In this document: positions 47,657-57,763 of the stretch, piece after piece | How positions within the stretch are numbered: the stretch's first letter is position 1 | Layout of the letters: every line of letters starts with the position of its first letter | DNA from: Devosia subaequoris | GTDB lineage: Bacteria; Pseudomonadota; Alphaproteobacteria; Rhizobiales; Devosiaceae | Length of the DNA stretch: 64,000 bases | NCBI RefSeq assembly: GCF_014197055.1 | Contig: NZ_JACIEW010000004.1 | Location: 124,001-188,000 of the forward strand | Reading direction: 5' to 3' | Position numbers and translations under genes: made by a program | The notes under the pieces: generated by a model | What the model was told of the DNA's origin: nothing | Databases searched by the model: none | The model's input: only the letters and a program-made list of their open reading frames with translations

Positions 47657-48586
47657 GTGTCCGACCAGATGCATCATGACGTTCTTGCTGCCGACCACTT
47701 TCGCCGCTCTCGCGGGCTGTGGCGGTGGCTGGCCCTGTTGGCGGCCATCATTGCCGTGCTGGCCGTTGTGGGGCGTTTCGCGCTGCCCCAGTTTGCCGCG
47801 GGCGAGCACATCGCCCGCGTCGTCGTTAGCGGCACCATTACCACCGATGCGGCGCGGTCGCGCGCCATCGAGGCGATGATCGAGGACGACACGATCCAGG
47901 CGGTCATCGTGGCGATCAACTCGCCCGGCGGCACGACTGCCGGCGGCGAGGAGCTCTACGAGGACCTGCGACGTCTCTCGGCCGCCAAGCCGGTGGTCTC
48001 GACCATTGACGAACTGGGCGCCTCGGCCGCTTACATGACGGCCATCGGCACCGATCGGATTTTTGCCAGGCGTCTTTCGATCATTGGCTCCATTGGCGTA
48101 CTTTATCAGCACGTCAATGCCGGCAAATTGCTCGACACCATCGGGGTCAATTTCGACAAGGTGGCCTCGGGTCCCTTGAAGGCCGAGCCGGATTTCGACG
48201 AGCCACTGACCGGCGCGCCGCGCGCCTCCATCACCGAACTGGTCGAGGACAGCTTTGCCTGGTTTGTCGACATCGTCGCCGAGCGCCGCGGACTGAGCCG
48301 GGCGGAGACACTGGCGCTCGCCGACGGACGCATTGTCACCGGCCGGATTGGACTGCAGGCCGGGCTGATCGATGCCATCGGGGCGCAGCATGAAGCGCTG
48401 GATTGGCTCGAAAGCGAACATGGGATCGATTCTGAGACTTCTGTCGTTACCGTCTGGCCAAAGGAGCAGAGCGAGCTGTCCTGGATCGGCGACTTGCTGG
48501 GCAAGTCAGCCCGGAGCCTGTTCGGTCTTTCGGGCGAAGGTCCTGTGATGCTTGACGGTTTGGTCTCGCTTTGGCAGGTTGAATAG
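47657..48586 (+). CDS. sppA: Signal peptide peptidase SppA, S49 family
   Basis: The 309-residue protein has one N-terminal membrane helix ([20 protein letters not shown]) and an S49 ClpP-like fold. The catalytic serine region is [20 protein letters not shown], with nearby [19 protein letters not shown] and SIIGSIGVL. The catalytic lysine should lie near [12 protein letters not shown]. It degrades leftover signal peptides. The start is GTG 47657. ihfB follows, as in other Rhizobiales. Confidence 0.92.
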   Translation: MSDQMHHDVLAADHFRRSRGLWRWLALLAAIIAVLAVVGRFALPQFAAGEHIARVVVSGTITTDAARSRAIEAMIEDDTIQAVIVAINSPGGTTAGGEELYEDLRRLSAAKPVVSTIDELGASAAYMTAIGTDRIFARRLSIIGSIGVLYQHVNAGKLLDTIGVNFDKVASGPLKAEPDFDEPLTGAPRASITELVEDSFAWFVDIVAERRGLSRAETLALADGRIVTGRIGLQAGLIDAIGAQHEALDWLESEHGIDSETSVVTVWPKEQSELSWIGDLLGKSARSLFGLSGEGPVMLDGLVSLWQVE

Positions 48587-48626
48587 ACCCCCAGCGAGGG
48601 GCGGGGGGTGGACACCGGAGCCTTTG

Positions 48627-48908
48627 ATGATCAAGTCTGAACTTGTCGAGAAGCTCGCCGCGGAGAACCCGCATCTGTTTCAGCGTGACATTGAGAATAT
48701 CGTCAATGCGATTCTCGACGAAATCGGGGATGCGATGGCCCGAGGCGACCGGGTGGAACTGCGCGGCTTCGGAGCCTTTTCGGTCAAGAACCGTCCGGCA
48801 CGCGTCGGGCGCAATCCCCGCACTGGCGAACAGGTCGATGTGGGCGAAAAATACGTACCTCAATTCAAGGCCGGCAAGGAAATCCGCGAGCGGCTGAACC
48901 GCTCCTGA
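48627..48908 (+). CDS. ihfB: Integration host factor beta subunit
   Basis: The 93-residue HU/IHF protein begins [20 protein letters not shown]. It contains the DNA-bending arm [20 protein letters not shown]. With IhfA it bends DNA at specific sites, helping sigma-54 promoters, among others. ATG 48627 has GGAG 6 nt upstream. Order sppA-ihfB-lapA is conserved. Confidence 0.93.
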   Translation: MIKSELVEKLAAENPHLFQRDIENIVNAILDEIGDAMARGDRVELRGFGAFSVKNRPARVGRNPRTGEQVDVGEKYVPQFKAGKEIRERLNRS

Positions 48909-48966
48909 TTCTCCCGAACCGGCGCAAGAAAGGATCGGAGCCTTCTGGCTCCAGTGGAAGCCTCTA

Positions 48967-49329
48967 ATGGTCAACAAAATTGTCGGCTGGCTCGTCCTGG
49001 TCCCCCTGTGCGCCGTCCTGATCGCTTTCGCACTGGCCAACCGCCATCTCGTGGCGGTCAATCTCAATCCATTTGCCGCCCCCGCAGATGCGAGTGCGGC
49101 CGGCTATGGCATTCCGCTCTTTGTGATCCTGTATGTCGTTCTGCTGATTGGCGTTTTGCTGGGCGGCACGGCGAGCTGGTTCGCCCAAGGCCCGCATCGC
49201 CGCCGCGAACGGCACTGGCGCCGCGAGGCCCAGCATCTGAGCGAAGAGCTCGATGCCATGCGCAAAAGCAGCGGCGAGGTCCGCAAGGGACCCATGGCCG
49301 AAGTCGACGATCTGCTGGAACTGCGATGA
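48967..49329 (+). CDS. lapA: LapA (DUF1049) membrane protein
   Basis: The 120-residue protein has two membrane helices (IVGWLVLVPLCAVLIAFALA; LFVILYVVLLIGVLLGG) and a charged cytoplasmic tail. It matches the LapA/DUF1049 domain linked in enterics to LPS assembly control. It lies between ihfB and trpF, the common alphaproteobacterial setting. Confidence 0.88.
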   Translation: MVNKIVGWLVLVPLCAVLIAFALANRHLVAVNLNPFAAPADASAAGYGIPLFVILYVVLLIGVLLGGTASWFAQGPHRRRERHWRREAQHLSEELDAMRKSSGEVRKGPMAEVDDLLELR

Positions 49330-49386
49330 CGGACGGCGCAGTGCGGCTTTTTCCTTTAGTCCCGTCCCTTTGAGCCACCCCCGACT

Positions 49387-50034
49387 ATGGCCGATCCACT
49401 GATCGTCAAAATTTGCGGCATCAAGACCCATGACCTGCTCGACGCGACCATCGCGGCCGGGGCTGACATGGTGGGCTTCATGCATTTTTCCCGCTCGCCG
49501 CGTCACGTCTCCATTGATGAGTTGGGCGGGCTGATTTCGGCGGCGCGCGGCCGCATCGAAAGCTGCGTGGTGCTGGTCAATCCAGACAATTCCTGCGTGG
49601 CCGAGGTGGCCGCCCTGGGCCCCGACTGGATCCAGCTGCATGGCCCGGAGACACCGCATCGGGTCGAATCCATTCGCGCCGAAGCCGGGGTGGAGATCAT
49701 CAAGGCGCTGCCGATCGGCTCGGCCGAGGATATCGCCCAGGTGGCCGCATTTGCCGAGGTCGCGGACCGCATATTGCTTGACGCCAAGCCGGCCAAAGGG
49801 GCCGACCGGCCCGGTGGGTTGGGCGAGAGCTTTGACTGGCGGTTGCTCGAAGCGCTTGACCCGTCCATCTCCTTCATGCTTTCCGGGGGCCTGACGCCGG
49901 AAAATGTCGCTGAGGCAGTTCGCCAGGTCGGGCCGATGGGGATCGATGCCTCCTCTGGCCTGGAAACCGCGCCGGGCGTCAAGAACACAAAACTGATCGA
50001 GGCGTTCATCCGCAACGCCCGGGCAGCCGTATAG
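49387..50034 (+). CDS. trpF: Phosphoribosylanthranilate isomerase
   Basis: The 215-residue TIM barrel has [34 protein letters not shown] and [20 protein letters not shown]. It isomerises N-(5-phosphoribosyl)anthranilate in tryptophan synthesis. It heads trpF-trpB-trpA. Confidence 0.96.
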   Translation: MADPLIVKICGIKTHDLLDATIAAGADMVGFMHFSRSPRHVSIDELGGLISAARGRIESCVVLVNPDNSCVAEVAALGPDWIQLHGPETPHRVESIRAEAGVEIIKALPIGSAEDIAQVAAFAEVADRILLDAKPAKGADRPGGLGESFDWRLLEALDPSISFMLSGGLTPENVAEAVRQVGPMGIDASSGLETAPGVKNTKLIEAFIRNARAAV

Positions 50035-50053
50035 CACCAGGAAGCCGGGTTGG

Positions 50054-50074
50054 TCTCGGCGCTGGCCGAGAGGA
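50054..50074 (+). promoter_or_regulatory. trpB: Hairpin overlapping the trpB ribosome-binding site
   Basis: TCTCGGC (50054-50060) and GCCGAGA (50065-50071) form a perfect 7-bp stem with loop GCTG. The 3' arm covers the start of the Shine-Dalgarno AGAGGA (50069-50074) just before the ATG at 50079, so the fold could limit trpB translation. Confidence 0.4.
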
Positions 50075-50078
50075 TCCA

Positions 50079-51293
50079 ATGGACCGCACCAATTCCCTGC
50101 GCAATGGCCCGGACGAGCATGGGCGTTTCGGCATTTATGGCGGACGCTTCGTCGCCGAAACACTGATGCCGCTGATCCTGGACCTGGAACATGAATACCG
50201 GGCCGCCAAGCAGGACCCGGCCTATGCGGCCGAGCTCAAGCACCTGGCCACGCATTATACCGGCCGCCCCAGCCCGCTCTATTTTGCCGAGCGGCTGACC
50301 GAGCATCTGGGCGGCGCCAAGGTGTGGTTCAAGCGCGAAGAGCTCAACCATACCGGCAGCCACAAGATCAATAATTGCCTGGGGCAGATCCTGCTCGCCA
50401 AGCGCATGGGCAAGACGCGGGTGATCGCGGAGACCGGGGCCGGCCAGCATGGCGTGGCCACGGCCACGGTCTGTGCCAAGTTCGACCTGCCCTGTACCAT
50501 TTTCATGGGCGCGACCGATGTCGAGCGGCAAATGCCCAATGTGCTGCGCATGAAGATGCTGGGTGCCGAAGTCCGGCCCGTCACCGCCGGCGCCGGGACG
50601 CTCAAGGACGCCATGAACGAGGCGCTGCGCGACTGGGTCACCAATGTGGATTCGACCTATTACCTGATCGGCACCGCCGCTGGCCCGCATCCCTATCCGG
50701 AAATGGTGCGCGACTTCCAATCCGTCATCGGCACCGAACTCAAGGAACAGTTCCGCGAGGCAGAGGGCAAACTGCCCGACGCGGTGGTGGCCTGCGTAGG
50801 TGGCGGCTCGAATGCCATTGGCACCTTTCACGCGTTTCTCGACGAACCGGATGTCGCCATTTTTGGCGCCGAGGCGGGCGGGCACGGCATTGAGACCGAG
50901 AATGGCCACGCCGCCTCGATGACCGGCGGCCGCCCCGGCGTGCTGCATGGCAATCGCACCTATCTGTTGCAGGATGGGGATGGGCAGATTCTCGAGGGCC
51001 ATTCGATTTCGGCCGGGCTCGATTATCCCGGTGTCGGTCCCGAGCACTCATTTCTGCACGACACCAAGCGCGTCACCTATGCGCCGATTACCGACAATGA
51101 AGCGCTTGAAGCCTTCCAGCTCTGCACCAGAATGGAAGGCATTATCCCGGCGCTGGAAAGCGCTCATGGGCTGGCGCAGGTGATCAAGCTGGCGCCAGAG
51201 ATGAGCAAGGACCAGTCCATTGTGCTTTGCCTTTCGGGGCGCGGCGACAAGGACGTCGAAAGTGTCGGCAAACATCTGGGGCTGCTGAAATAA
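50079..51293 (+). CDS. trpB: Tryptophan synthase beta chain
   Basis: The 404-residue PLP enzyme has the lysine site [16 protein letters not shown] and the phosphate-binding [15 protein letters not shown]. It joins indole and serine. It overlaps the trpA start by one base (TAATG). Confidence 0.97.
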   Translation: MDRTNSLRNGPDEHGRFGIYGGRFVAETLMPLILDLEHEYRAAKQDPAYAAELKHLATHYTGRPSPLYFAERLTEHLGGAKVWFKREELNHTGSHKINNCLGQILLAKRMGKTRVIAETGAGQHGVATATVCAKFDLPCTIFMGATDVERQMPNVLRMKMLGAEVRPVTAGAGTLKDAMNEALRDWVTNVDSTYYLIGTAAGPHPYPEMVRDFQSVIGTELKEQFREAEGKLPDAVVACVGGGSNAIGTFHAFLDEPDVAIFGAEAGGHGIETENGHAASMTGGRPGVLHGNRTYLLQDGDGQILEGHSISAGLDYPGVGPEHSFLHDTKRVTYAPITDNEALEAFQLCTRMEGIIPALESAHGLAQVIKLAPEMSKDQSIVLCLSGRGDKDVESVGKHLGLLK

Positions 51294-52117
51294 TGACCAC
51301 CCGTATCGACCGGCGCTTTGCCGAACTCAAGGCGCAGAACCGTCCCGCTCTGGCCGCCTATGTGATGGGCGGCGATCCGGACCTGGCGACCAGCCAGGCC
51401 ATACTGGAAGCCCTGCCCCAGGCCGGCGCCGATATCATCGAATTGGGCCTGCCCTTTTCCGACCCGATGGCCGATGGCGTTGCGATCCAGATGGGGGCAC
51501 AACGGGCGCTGAAGGCCGGGCAGACCTTGCTGGGCGTGCTCGGCATGGTGGAGGAATTCCGTCGCAAGGACGACACGACGCCGATTGTTCTGATGGGCTA
51601 TTACAATCCCATCTACATTCTCGGCGTGGAACGCTTCATCGCCGCCGCCAAGCAGGCAGGAATCGACGGGCTGATCATTGTCGATCTGCCGGCTGAGGAA
51701 GATGACGAACTTTGCATTCCGGCGCTCGAAGCCGGGCTCAACTTCATTCGACTGACCACCCCGACCACCGATGACAAGCGCCTGCCCACCGTGTTGGCCA
51801 ATACGTCGGGCTTCGTCTATTACGTCTCGATGACCGGGATCACCGGCGGCGCCATCAAGTCGCGCGGCGCAGTGGGCGAAGCCGTGCAGCGCATCAAGGC
51901 CCATACCGAATTGCCGGTGATTGTCGGGTTTGGCATCAAGACTGCCGATGACGCGGCCGAAATCGGCCGCCATGCCGACGGTATTGCCGTGGGCACGGTG
52001 CTGGTCAACGCCGTGGCGACCTCGCTTGAGGACGGTAAGGCAACCGACAAGACTGTCGGCGCGGTGCGGGACCTAGTGGCGGAGCTGGCCGGCGGGCTGC
52101 AGCGAGCCCGGAGCTAA
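51293..52117 (+). CDS. trpA: Tryptophan synthase alpha chain
   Basis: The 274-residue TIM barrel has the catalytic glutamate and aspartate segments [19 protein letters not shown] and [17 protein letters not shown], plus [11 protein letters not shown]. It releases indole from indole-3-glycerol phosphate. ATG 51293 shares its A with the trpB stop. accD lies downstream, but an opposing gene and a 373-bp gap separate them. Confidence 0.97.
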   Translation: MTTRIDRRFAELKAQNRPALAAYVMGGDPDLATSQAILEALPQAGADIIELGLPFSDPMADGVAIQMGAQRALKAGQTLLGVLGMVEEFRRKDDTTPIVLMGYYNPIYILGVERFIAAAKQAGIDGLIIVDLPAEEDDELCIPALEAGLNFIRLTTPTTDDKRLPTVLANTSGFVYYVSMTGITGGAIKSRGAVGEAVQRIKAHTELPVIVGFGIKTADDAAEIGRHADGIAVGTVLVNAVATSLEDGKATDKTVGAVRDLVAELAGGLQRARS

Positions 52118-52137
52118 GGAACCGTAACAGGCGCAGA

Positions 52138-52176
52138 GGGCCGGATTGTCCCCAAAAAGGATGCACCATCCGGCCC
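52138..52176. terminator. Hairpin between convergent trpA and the 52196 gene
   Basis: GGGCCGGAT (52138-52146) and ATCCGGCCC (52168-52176) form a perfect 9-bp stem with a 21-nt loop between convergent genes. There is no T-tract. It is a possible factor-assisted terminator. Confidence 0.45.
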
Positions 52177-52195
52177 GCGGCTACGCGCTCGTCAT

Positions 52196-52639
52196 CTACT
52201 GTACGGTAGGTGTCTCGGCTAAGGGCGCTGCAACTTCAGCCATCGGCGAGGCGTCGGGCAAGGTCGTGACGTCGATCTCGGCCAATTGCCGGGCGCAAAG
52301 TTTCGCGGCGCCATCGATGGGATCTTCACGGCCAGCAAAGGTCACCCAGCCGCCATCCTCAAGCACGCCGCTGCGGCGGAAACTACTTTCCTCGGTCAGT
52401 GCCACCAGGTTCGCGCGGGCGTCGGGCGCTGCCAGATAGCGGTTGACACAGATTTCCGCCGCCAGTTGCGCTACTGCCTGCTCGGACGCTGCCTCGGCCC
52501 GCTCCTGTGCGGAGCCGCCGGTGACCCAGCCGCCCCAGGTGAAACCTACCACCATGGTGGCCACGACACAGGCCGCGCAGGACCACAACAATACCGCCTT
52601 GCTCGGCTGAAAATTGCTGAGCTTTTCCGAAATCGACAT
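52196..52639 (-). CDS. Conserved unknown protein with one membrane helix, 147 aa
   Basis: The N-terminus MSISEKLSNFQPSKAVLLWS leads into a transmembrane helix (CAACVVATMVVGFTWGGWV) and an exported domain with two cysteines. Similar proteins starting MSxSEKLxxFxPSK and carrying GFTWGGWVTGG are common in Rhizobiales, but I know of no function. ATG 52639 has GGAG 9 nt upstream. An in-frame ATG lies five codons earlier. Confidence 0.7.
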   Translation of the reverse strand: MSISEKLSNFQPSKAVLLWSCAACVVATMVVGFTWGGWVTGGSAQERAEAASEQAVAQLAAEICVNRYLAAPDARANLVALTEESSFRRSGVLEDGGWVTFAGREDPIDGAAKLCARQLAEIDVTTLPDASPMAEVAAPLAETPTVQ

Positions 52640-53012
52640 GCGGCACGTCTCCAATATTTTGCAACGCGTCGATGATCGCGCGATGAACTGTGTTTAAATG
52701 GTGTCACGTCGGCGCACGAAAGGCGACCGATTTAATTGTTCGGAAATATAAGTGCGACTTGGTATCCAGAACAATTTTTGATTGAGCCAATTCAGTATTC
52801 GGAGAATTTGAAAGCATCGCTGCTGGAGCGACGCGGGGCACGTTCCTTATGATTTCTTTGACCGCACGATTGCGTGAGAAAGGCCGACAGAAATTTATGC
52901 ACAGCCCAACGCATCGGCGGCTGGCAGCTTTGCCTCTTCGTCCCCAACTGATAAGAAATGCCACAATTGACGACTACGTGATCCAGACAGGATCACCGCG
53001 AAAGGCCGCGCC
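52640..53012. other. 373-bp AT-richer gap upstream of accD
   Basis: No convincing gene is present. The part from about 52690 to 52860 is visibly more AT-rich than its surroundings. It carries a perfect 8-bp inverted repeat, AATTGTTC (52734-52741) and GAACAATT (52769-52776), 27 bp apart. It should hold the promoters of accD and of the opposing 52639 gene. Confidence 0.45.
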
Positions 53013-53993
53013 ATGAACTGGATCGACAATTTCGTCCGCCCGAAAATCCGTTCCTTCCTCTCCAACAAGCGGGAAACGCCGGAAAATCTCTGGGTCAAGG
53101 ACCCCGAATCCGGCGAGATGGTGTTTTACCGCGATCTCGAAGCCAATCAGTGGGTGGTGCCCAACTCGGGCTATCACATGAAGATCAAGCCGGCGGACCG
53201 GCTGGCCGTTTTCCTGGATGATGGCAAATACGATCTGGTCCCGGTGGCGTCCGTGCCGGTCGATCCGCTGAAATTCCGCGACCAGAAGCGCTATACCGAC
53301 CGCTTGCGCGAAAACCGCGCCAAGACCGGGCATGAGGACAGCGTGCTGGTGGCGACAGGCAAGCTCTATGAGCGCGCCGTGACTGTCGCGATCCAGGATT
53401 TCGACTTCATGGGCGGCTCGCTGGGCATGGCGGCCGGCCAGGGCATCATTACCGGTATCGAGACCGCTGCGCGGCTCAAGACGCCGTTCATCCTGTTCGT
53501 CTCTTCGGGCGGCGCTCGCATGCAGGAAGGCATTCTGAGCCTGATGCAGATGGCCCGCACCACCGTGGCCGTGCTGCGCCTGCGGGAGGCCGGCCTGCCG
53601 TTTTTCGTGGTGCTGACCAACCCGACCACCGGTGGCGTCACCGCCTCTTATGCGATGATCGGCGATGTGCATATTGCCGAGCCAGGCGCCCTGATCGGCT
53701 TTGCCGGTCAGCGGGTGATCGAGCAAACCATTCGCGAAAAGCTGCCCAAGGGCTTCCAGCGCTCGGAATATCTGCTCAGCCACGGCATGGTCGACATGGT
53801 GGTGCATCGTCACAATTTGCGCTCCACCATCGGCTCGCTGGCGGCAATCCTCACCAATGCGCCGCCCAATGAGGCGATCACGGCTACCAGCCCCAAGGCG
53901 CTGACCGACCAGTCCAGCCTGCGCGATGCCGCCGTTGCCGCCGAGGGCGACGACGATCTTGATCCGCCGGCTTCAGCAGCCCACGCCGAATAG
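53013..53993 (+). CDS. accD: Acetyl-CoA carboxylase carboxyltransferase subunit beta
   Basis: The 326-residue protein has the crotonase-like carboxyltransferase domain ([38 protein letters not shown]). With AccA it transfers CO2 from biotin to acetyl-CoA. The N-terminal zinc-ribbon region reads [20 protein letters not shown] and [12 protein letters not shown]. All four zinc-binding cysteines of the E. coli protein are replaced. Rhizobial homologues usually keep one (KCPE). folC, which commonly follows, is elsewhere. Confidence 0.95.
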   Translation: MNWIDNFVRPKIRSFLSNKRETPENLWVKDPESGEMVFYRDLEANQWVVPNSGYHMKIKPADRLAVFLDDGKYDLVPVASVPVDPLKFRDQKRYTDRLRENRAKTGHEDSVLVATGKLYERAVTVAIQDFDFMGGSLGMAAGQGIITGIETAARLKTPFILFVSSGGARMQEGILSLMQMARTTVAVLRLREAGLPFFVVLTNPTTGGVTASYAMIGDVHIAEPGALIGFAGQRVIEQTIREKLPKGFQRSEYLLSHGMVDMVVHRHNLRSTIGSLAAILTNAPPNEAITATSPKALTDQSSLRDAAVAAEGDDDLDPPASAAHAE

Positions 53994-54050
53994 CGCATAG
54001 TCGCAGTTGCGGACTGGACAGGCCCGGTTCGCAACTGTTCTATCCGCGGC

Positions 54051-54743
54051 ATGAGTGCCGACGCCCGATTCCCCGATGTGATGCTGCTCGCCGCCGGGCT
54101 GGGCACGCGTTTGAAACCCCTCACCGATACGCTGCCCAAGCCGCTGGTGCCGGTGGGCGGGGTGCCGCTGATCGAGCGCATCATGGCCAATGCCCGGGCC
54201 GAGGGGGCCAAACGTTTCGCCGCCAATGCGCATTACCGCGCCGACCAGTTGCTCGCCCATTTTGGCGGACTGCTCAAGGTCAATCGCGAAGACACGTTGC
54301 TCGACACCGGGGGCGGGGTCAAGGCGGCGCTGCCGATGCTGGCTTCAGACCCGTTCTTCGTGATGAACACCGACGCGTTCTGGCCGGCGGGAAGCGATGC
54401 GCCACTGGCACGAATGCGTGCGCGCTTTGCAGACCCGGCCGATATCGTACTGCTTTGTGCGCAGCCCGCGCGCGCCAGCGGCTTTGCCCGCAGCCACGAT
54501 TTCTGCCTCGACCCAATGGGCCGGATCACCCTCGATTATGGTGCGCCGGTGATTTATGCGGGCGTTGCACTGATGGGCAGGACCGCGTTCGACAACACGC
54601 CAGACGGCGCGTTTTCGCTCAATGTGCTGTTCGAGGAAGCGCTGAACGAGGAGCGTCTTAAAGGCGTAGTGCTCGACGCGCCCTGGTTTCATGTGGGCGA
54701 TGCCGAAGGGCTGGCCGCAGCCGAGCGGGCACTGGCGTCATGA
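54051..54743 (+). CDS. MurU-like sugar-1-phosphate nucleotidyltransferase
   Basis: The 230-residue protein has the nucleotidyltransferase signature LLAAGLGTRLKPLTDTLPKP and FFVMNTDAFW. It is closest in style to N-acetylmuramate 1-phosphate uridylyltransferase (MurU) of the peptidoglycan recycling route. In many Rhizobiales it follows tsaE and an AmgK-like kinase gene, which supplies its substrate. Neither is present here. It overlaps addB by 4 nt (ATGA). Confidence 0.82.
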   Translation: MSADARFPDVMLLAAGLGTRLKPLTDTLPKPLVPVGGVPLIERIMANARAEGAKRFAANAHYRADQLLAHFGGLLKVNREDTLLDTGGGVKAALPMLASDPFFVMNTDAFWPAGSDAPLARMRARFADPADIVLLCAQPARASGFARSHDFCLDPMGRITLDYGAPVIYAGVALMGRTAFDNTPDGAFSLNVLFEEALNEERLKGVVLDAPWFHVGDAEGLAAAERALAS

Positions 54744-57700
54744 ACCTTTTTACCATTGCCCCCCATACACCGTTTTTGCCCTGCCTGGTTGATGCGGTGA
54801 TGGACGGGCGGCTACTGAGCGGCTGGGACCGAGCCGGACCATTCTGGTTGTCCGATGTCACGATAATTCTGCCGACTCGCCGGGCGCAGGACGAACTGGC
54901 GGAGGCCTTTGCCCGCCACCCCGCTTTTGGCGGTCTGTTGCCCGATATGCGCACTTTTGGCGGCGAGGTGAAAGATGAAGAGCCTTTCCTGCCGCCGTTC
55001 GACACGGAGCCGGACCCCAAGCCGGCCAGCGCGCTGCGCAGGCGGTTGGTGCTGTCTGAACTGGTCGCCGCATGGGCTAAGACAGAGGAGGGACGAGAGG
55101 CTTTTTCGACTCCGCCGACTGCGGCCGAGATTTTCTCGATGGCCGAGTCGCTGGGGCGGCTGATCGATGACCTGCATATCGAGGAGCGCAGCGCCGCCGA
55201 TATCCGGGCGCTGGGTGCGGAGATGGCGCTGGAGCTGGGTAATTACTGGCAGCAGACGCTGAAATTTCTCGATATTGCACTTGAGGCCTGGCCGGTCATG
55301 CTGGCAAGGCTGGACATGGCCGACCCTGCAGCTCTGCGGCGCAGAAGACTGGACCGGCAGGCAAAGGCCGCGCCGTTCCTCTTCTCGGACAGACCAGTTA
55401 TCGCGGCGGGGTCCACCGGCTCGATCCCGGCCACCGCAAGGCTGCTCAAAACCATTGCCGGGCTACTGCGCGGAGCGGTGGTGCTGCCCGGGCTCGACCG
55501 GACAATGAGTCCGGCAATGCTGGCGAGCTTTACCGATCCTGACAACAATCCGCATGGGCACCCGCAATATGGGCTGGCCCAATTGCTGAACAGCTTCGGT
55601 GCCGAACTGGGACAGGTGCGCGAATTGTGCGCGGCAGAGCATCCGCGCACCAGACTGATCAATCTGGCGTTGGCACCGACCGGGCAAACTGCCTTGTGGC
55701 CGGAACAGCGGTTCTCGCCCGCGTCGCTGGATGCAGCGCTTGACGGCGTGTCGATTATTCGCGCCCGCAATGAAGACGAGGAAGCCAGGGCCCTTGCGCT
55801 GGCCGCTCGTGATGCGCTCGACAGCGACCAATGCGTGGGCATTGTAACGCCGGACAGCAATCTGGCGCGGCGCATTGCAGCGGAACTGAAACGCTTCGAT
55901 ATCGTCGTCGACGATGCGGCCGGGACGCCGCTTTACCATGCCCCGGCGGGACGGCTGGCGCGGCAATTGCTCAATCTGGTGCAGAACAATTGCGCGGCGG
56001 TGGACCTCCTGGCGCTGCTGCGCAATCGGGCCACGACGCTGGGACTGGCGCGCGGCGCCGTGGTGGCGCTGGCGGACGATATCGATCTGGGGCTGTTGCG
56101 CGGACAGCGCCCGGCGCCGGGCATTGCCGGGATCCGGGCGATGCTGGCGGCACATCTGGGCGGCAAGCTAAAATATCCGGCCCGCACGCTATCACCGCAG
56201 CGCGGCGAAGAGATTGCCGTTCTGCTGGCCCGGCTCGAAACGGCATTAGCGCCGCTTTTTGCCCTGATGGCAGAGCGCGCGCTGCCGGCATCGGCTCTGG
56301 CGGGGGCCCTGGGACAGGCGATGGCAGCGGTCGGCCCAGGCACCCCCCTGCCCGGCCGGCCCGAGTTCGAGGCCTGGGTCGCCGACATGCAGGGGTTGAA
56401 CGGCGAGGGACATCGTTTTGCGCCGCGCGGGCTGGAAGACGTATTGGCGGCGCTGATGACCGGCATCGAGGTGCGTCACGCCGGGCTTGAGGAGCGGCGC
56501 AACGATATCGCCATCTGGGGTCAGCTCGAGGCGCGGCTGATGAGCCCGGATGTGCTGATCCTGGGCGCGCTAAATGAAGACAAATGGCCGGCCACGGCCG
56601 ATCCCGGCCCCTGGTTGAGCCGCGGTATGCGTCTGGCTGCGGGGCTCGAGCCACCCGAGCGGCAGCAGGGGCTGGCCGCGCACGACTTCGCACAGGCCAT
56701 GGGCAACGGTCGGATCATTTTGGCCTATGCCGAACGGGTCGGGTCGAGCCCGGCGCTGGCCTCGCGCCTGATCCAACGGCTCGACGCCTTTGTGGGCGAG
56801 GGCATGGCGGCGCAATTGCGGGCCAGGGGCGATGTCTGGACCGGGCAGGCAAGGCGGCTCGATGCGGTGCCGCGGGTAGTGCCGGCACGGCGCCCGGCAC
56901 CCAACCCACCCATTGGCGAGCGTCCGCGCAAGCTGTCAGTCACCGAGATCGAAACACTGATGCGCTCGCCCTATGATCTTTATGCCAAGCATGTGCTCAG
57001 GCTGAAGCCGCTCGATGCGCTGGGCGAAGACCCCGATGCGCGCGAGCGCGGCACCATCATCCACGCCATCTTTGCCCGCTTCGTCTTTGAAGAACGCGAT
57101 CCCGCGGCGCCCGAGGCGCTGACGCGGCTGATGGAGATAGCCACAGAAGAATTTGCCGGGCTCGAGGCCATTGGCGAGCGGCGTGACATCTGGTTGCGGC
57201 GCTTTGCGACGGCAGCCGAGCAATTCCTCGATTACGAACGCGGACGTTCGGGGCTGGTCGAGAAACGGCATGCGGAGATTTCGGGGCGCTGGGAGCTGAA
57301 GCTGGCCGAACCCTTCGCCATCACCGGCCAAGCCGACCGCGTCGATCTGCTCAAGAATGGCACGCTGGAAATCCTTGATTTCAAGACCGGCTCGCCCCCC
57401 AGCAGCGCCAGCATGAAGGCCTTCGAGGCACCGCAATTGCCGGTGGAGGCAATGATGGCGCTCAATGCGGGTCTCAAAAATATTCAGCCCGCCGATACCA
57501 GCGCACTGACCTATATCAAGATCGGACTGGGACCGGACGCCTTCAAGCCGAGCGCCTTTGCGACCGCTGACGGGATGAGCGTGATGGCAGTGGCCGAGGA
57601 AGTGTTCCGGCGGGTGCAGCTCCATATCGAGCACTTCCTGTTTCACCAGACCGCCCTGCCCGCGCGCCTGTTGCCGCTCAAGGGTCAGCGCTTTGCCGGG

Positions 57701-57763
57701 GCCTATGACCATCTGGCGCGGGTCGATGAGTGGACCGCTGTCGATGGAGAGGACGAGGCATGA
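54740..57763 (+). CDS. addB: Double-strand break repair protein AddB
   Basis: The 1007-residue protein is an alphaproteobacterial AddB, with a helicase-like N-terminal part (VTIILPTRRAQDELAEAFAR). The C-terminal RecB-type nuclease has LEILDFKTGSPPSSASM (Asp880, Lys882). AddAB processes broken DNA ends for RecA. It overlaps both murU-like and addA genes by 4 nt, so the three are translationally coupled. Confidence 0.94.
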   Translation: MNLFTIAPHTPFLPCLVDAVMDGRLLSGWDRAGPFWLSDVTIILPTRRAQDELAEAFARHPAFGGLLPDMRTFGGEVKDEEPFLPPFDTEPDPKPASALRRRLVLSELVAAWAKTEEGREAFSTPPTAAEIFSMAESLGRLIDDLHIEERSAADIRALGAEMALELGNYWQQTLKFLDIALEAWPVMLARLDMADPAALRRRRLDRQAKAAPFLFSDRPVIAAGSTGSIPATARLLKTIAGLLRGAVVLPGLDRTMSPAMLASFTDPDNNPHGHPQYGLAQLLNSFGAELGQVRELCAAEHPRTRLINLALAPTGQTALWPEQRFSPASLDAALDGVSIIRARNEDEEARALALAARDALDSDQCVGIVTPDSNLARRIAAELKRFDIVVDDAAGTPLYHAPAGRLARQLLNLVQNNCAAVDLLALLRNRATTLGLARGAVVALADDIDLGLLRGQRPAPGIAGIRAMLAAHLGGKLKYPARTLSPQRGEEIAVLLARLETALAPLFALMAERALPASALAGALGQAMAAVGPGTPLPGRPEFEAWVADMQGLNGEGHRFAPRGLEDVLAALMTGIEVRHAGLEERRNDIAIWGQLEARLMSPDVLILGALNEDKWPATADPGPWLSRGMRLAAGLEPPERQQGLAAHDFAQAMGNGRIILAYAERVGSSPALASRLIQRLDAFVGEGMAAQLRARGDVWTGQARRLDAVPRVVPARRPAPNPPIGERPRKLSVTEIETLMRSPYDLYAKHVLRLKPLDALGEDPDARERGTIIHAIFARFVFEERDPAAPEALTRLMEIATEEFAGLEAIGERRDIWLRRFATAAEQFLDYERGRSGLVEKRHAEISGRWELKLAEPFAITGQADRVDLLKNGTLEILDFKTGSPPSSASMKAFEAPQLPVEAMMALNAGLKNIQPADTSALTYIKIGLGPDAFKPSAFATADGMSVMAVAEEVFRRVQLHIEHFLFHQTALPARLLPLKGQRFAGAYDHLARVDEWTAVDGEDEA

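Noticed and set aside
52704-52964. Minus-strand 86-codon frame upstream of accD
   Set aside because: No RBS and atypical composition. It covers the AT-rich promoter gap.
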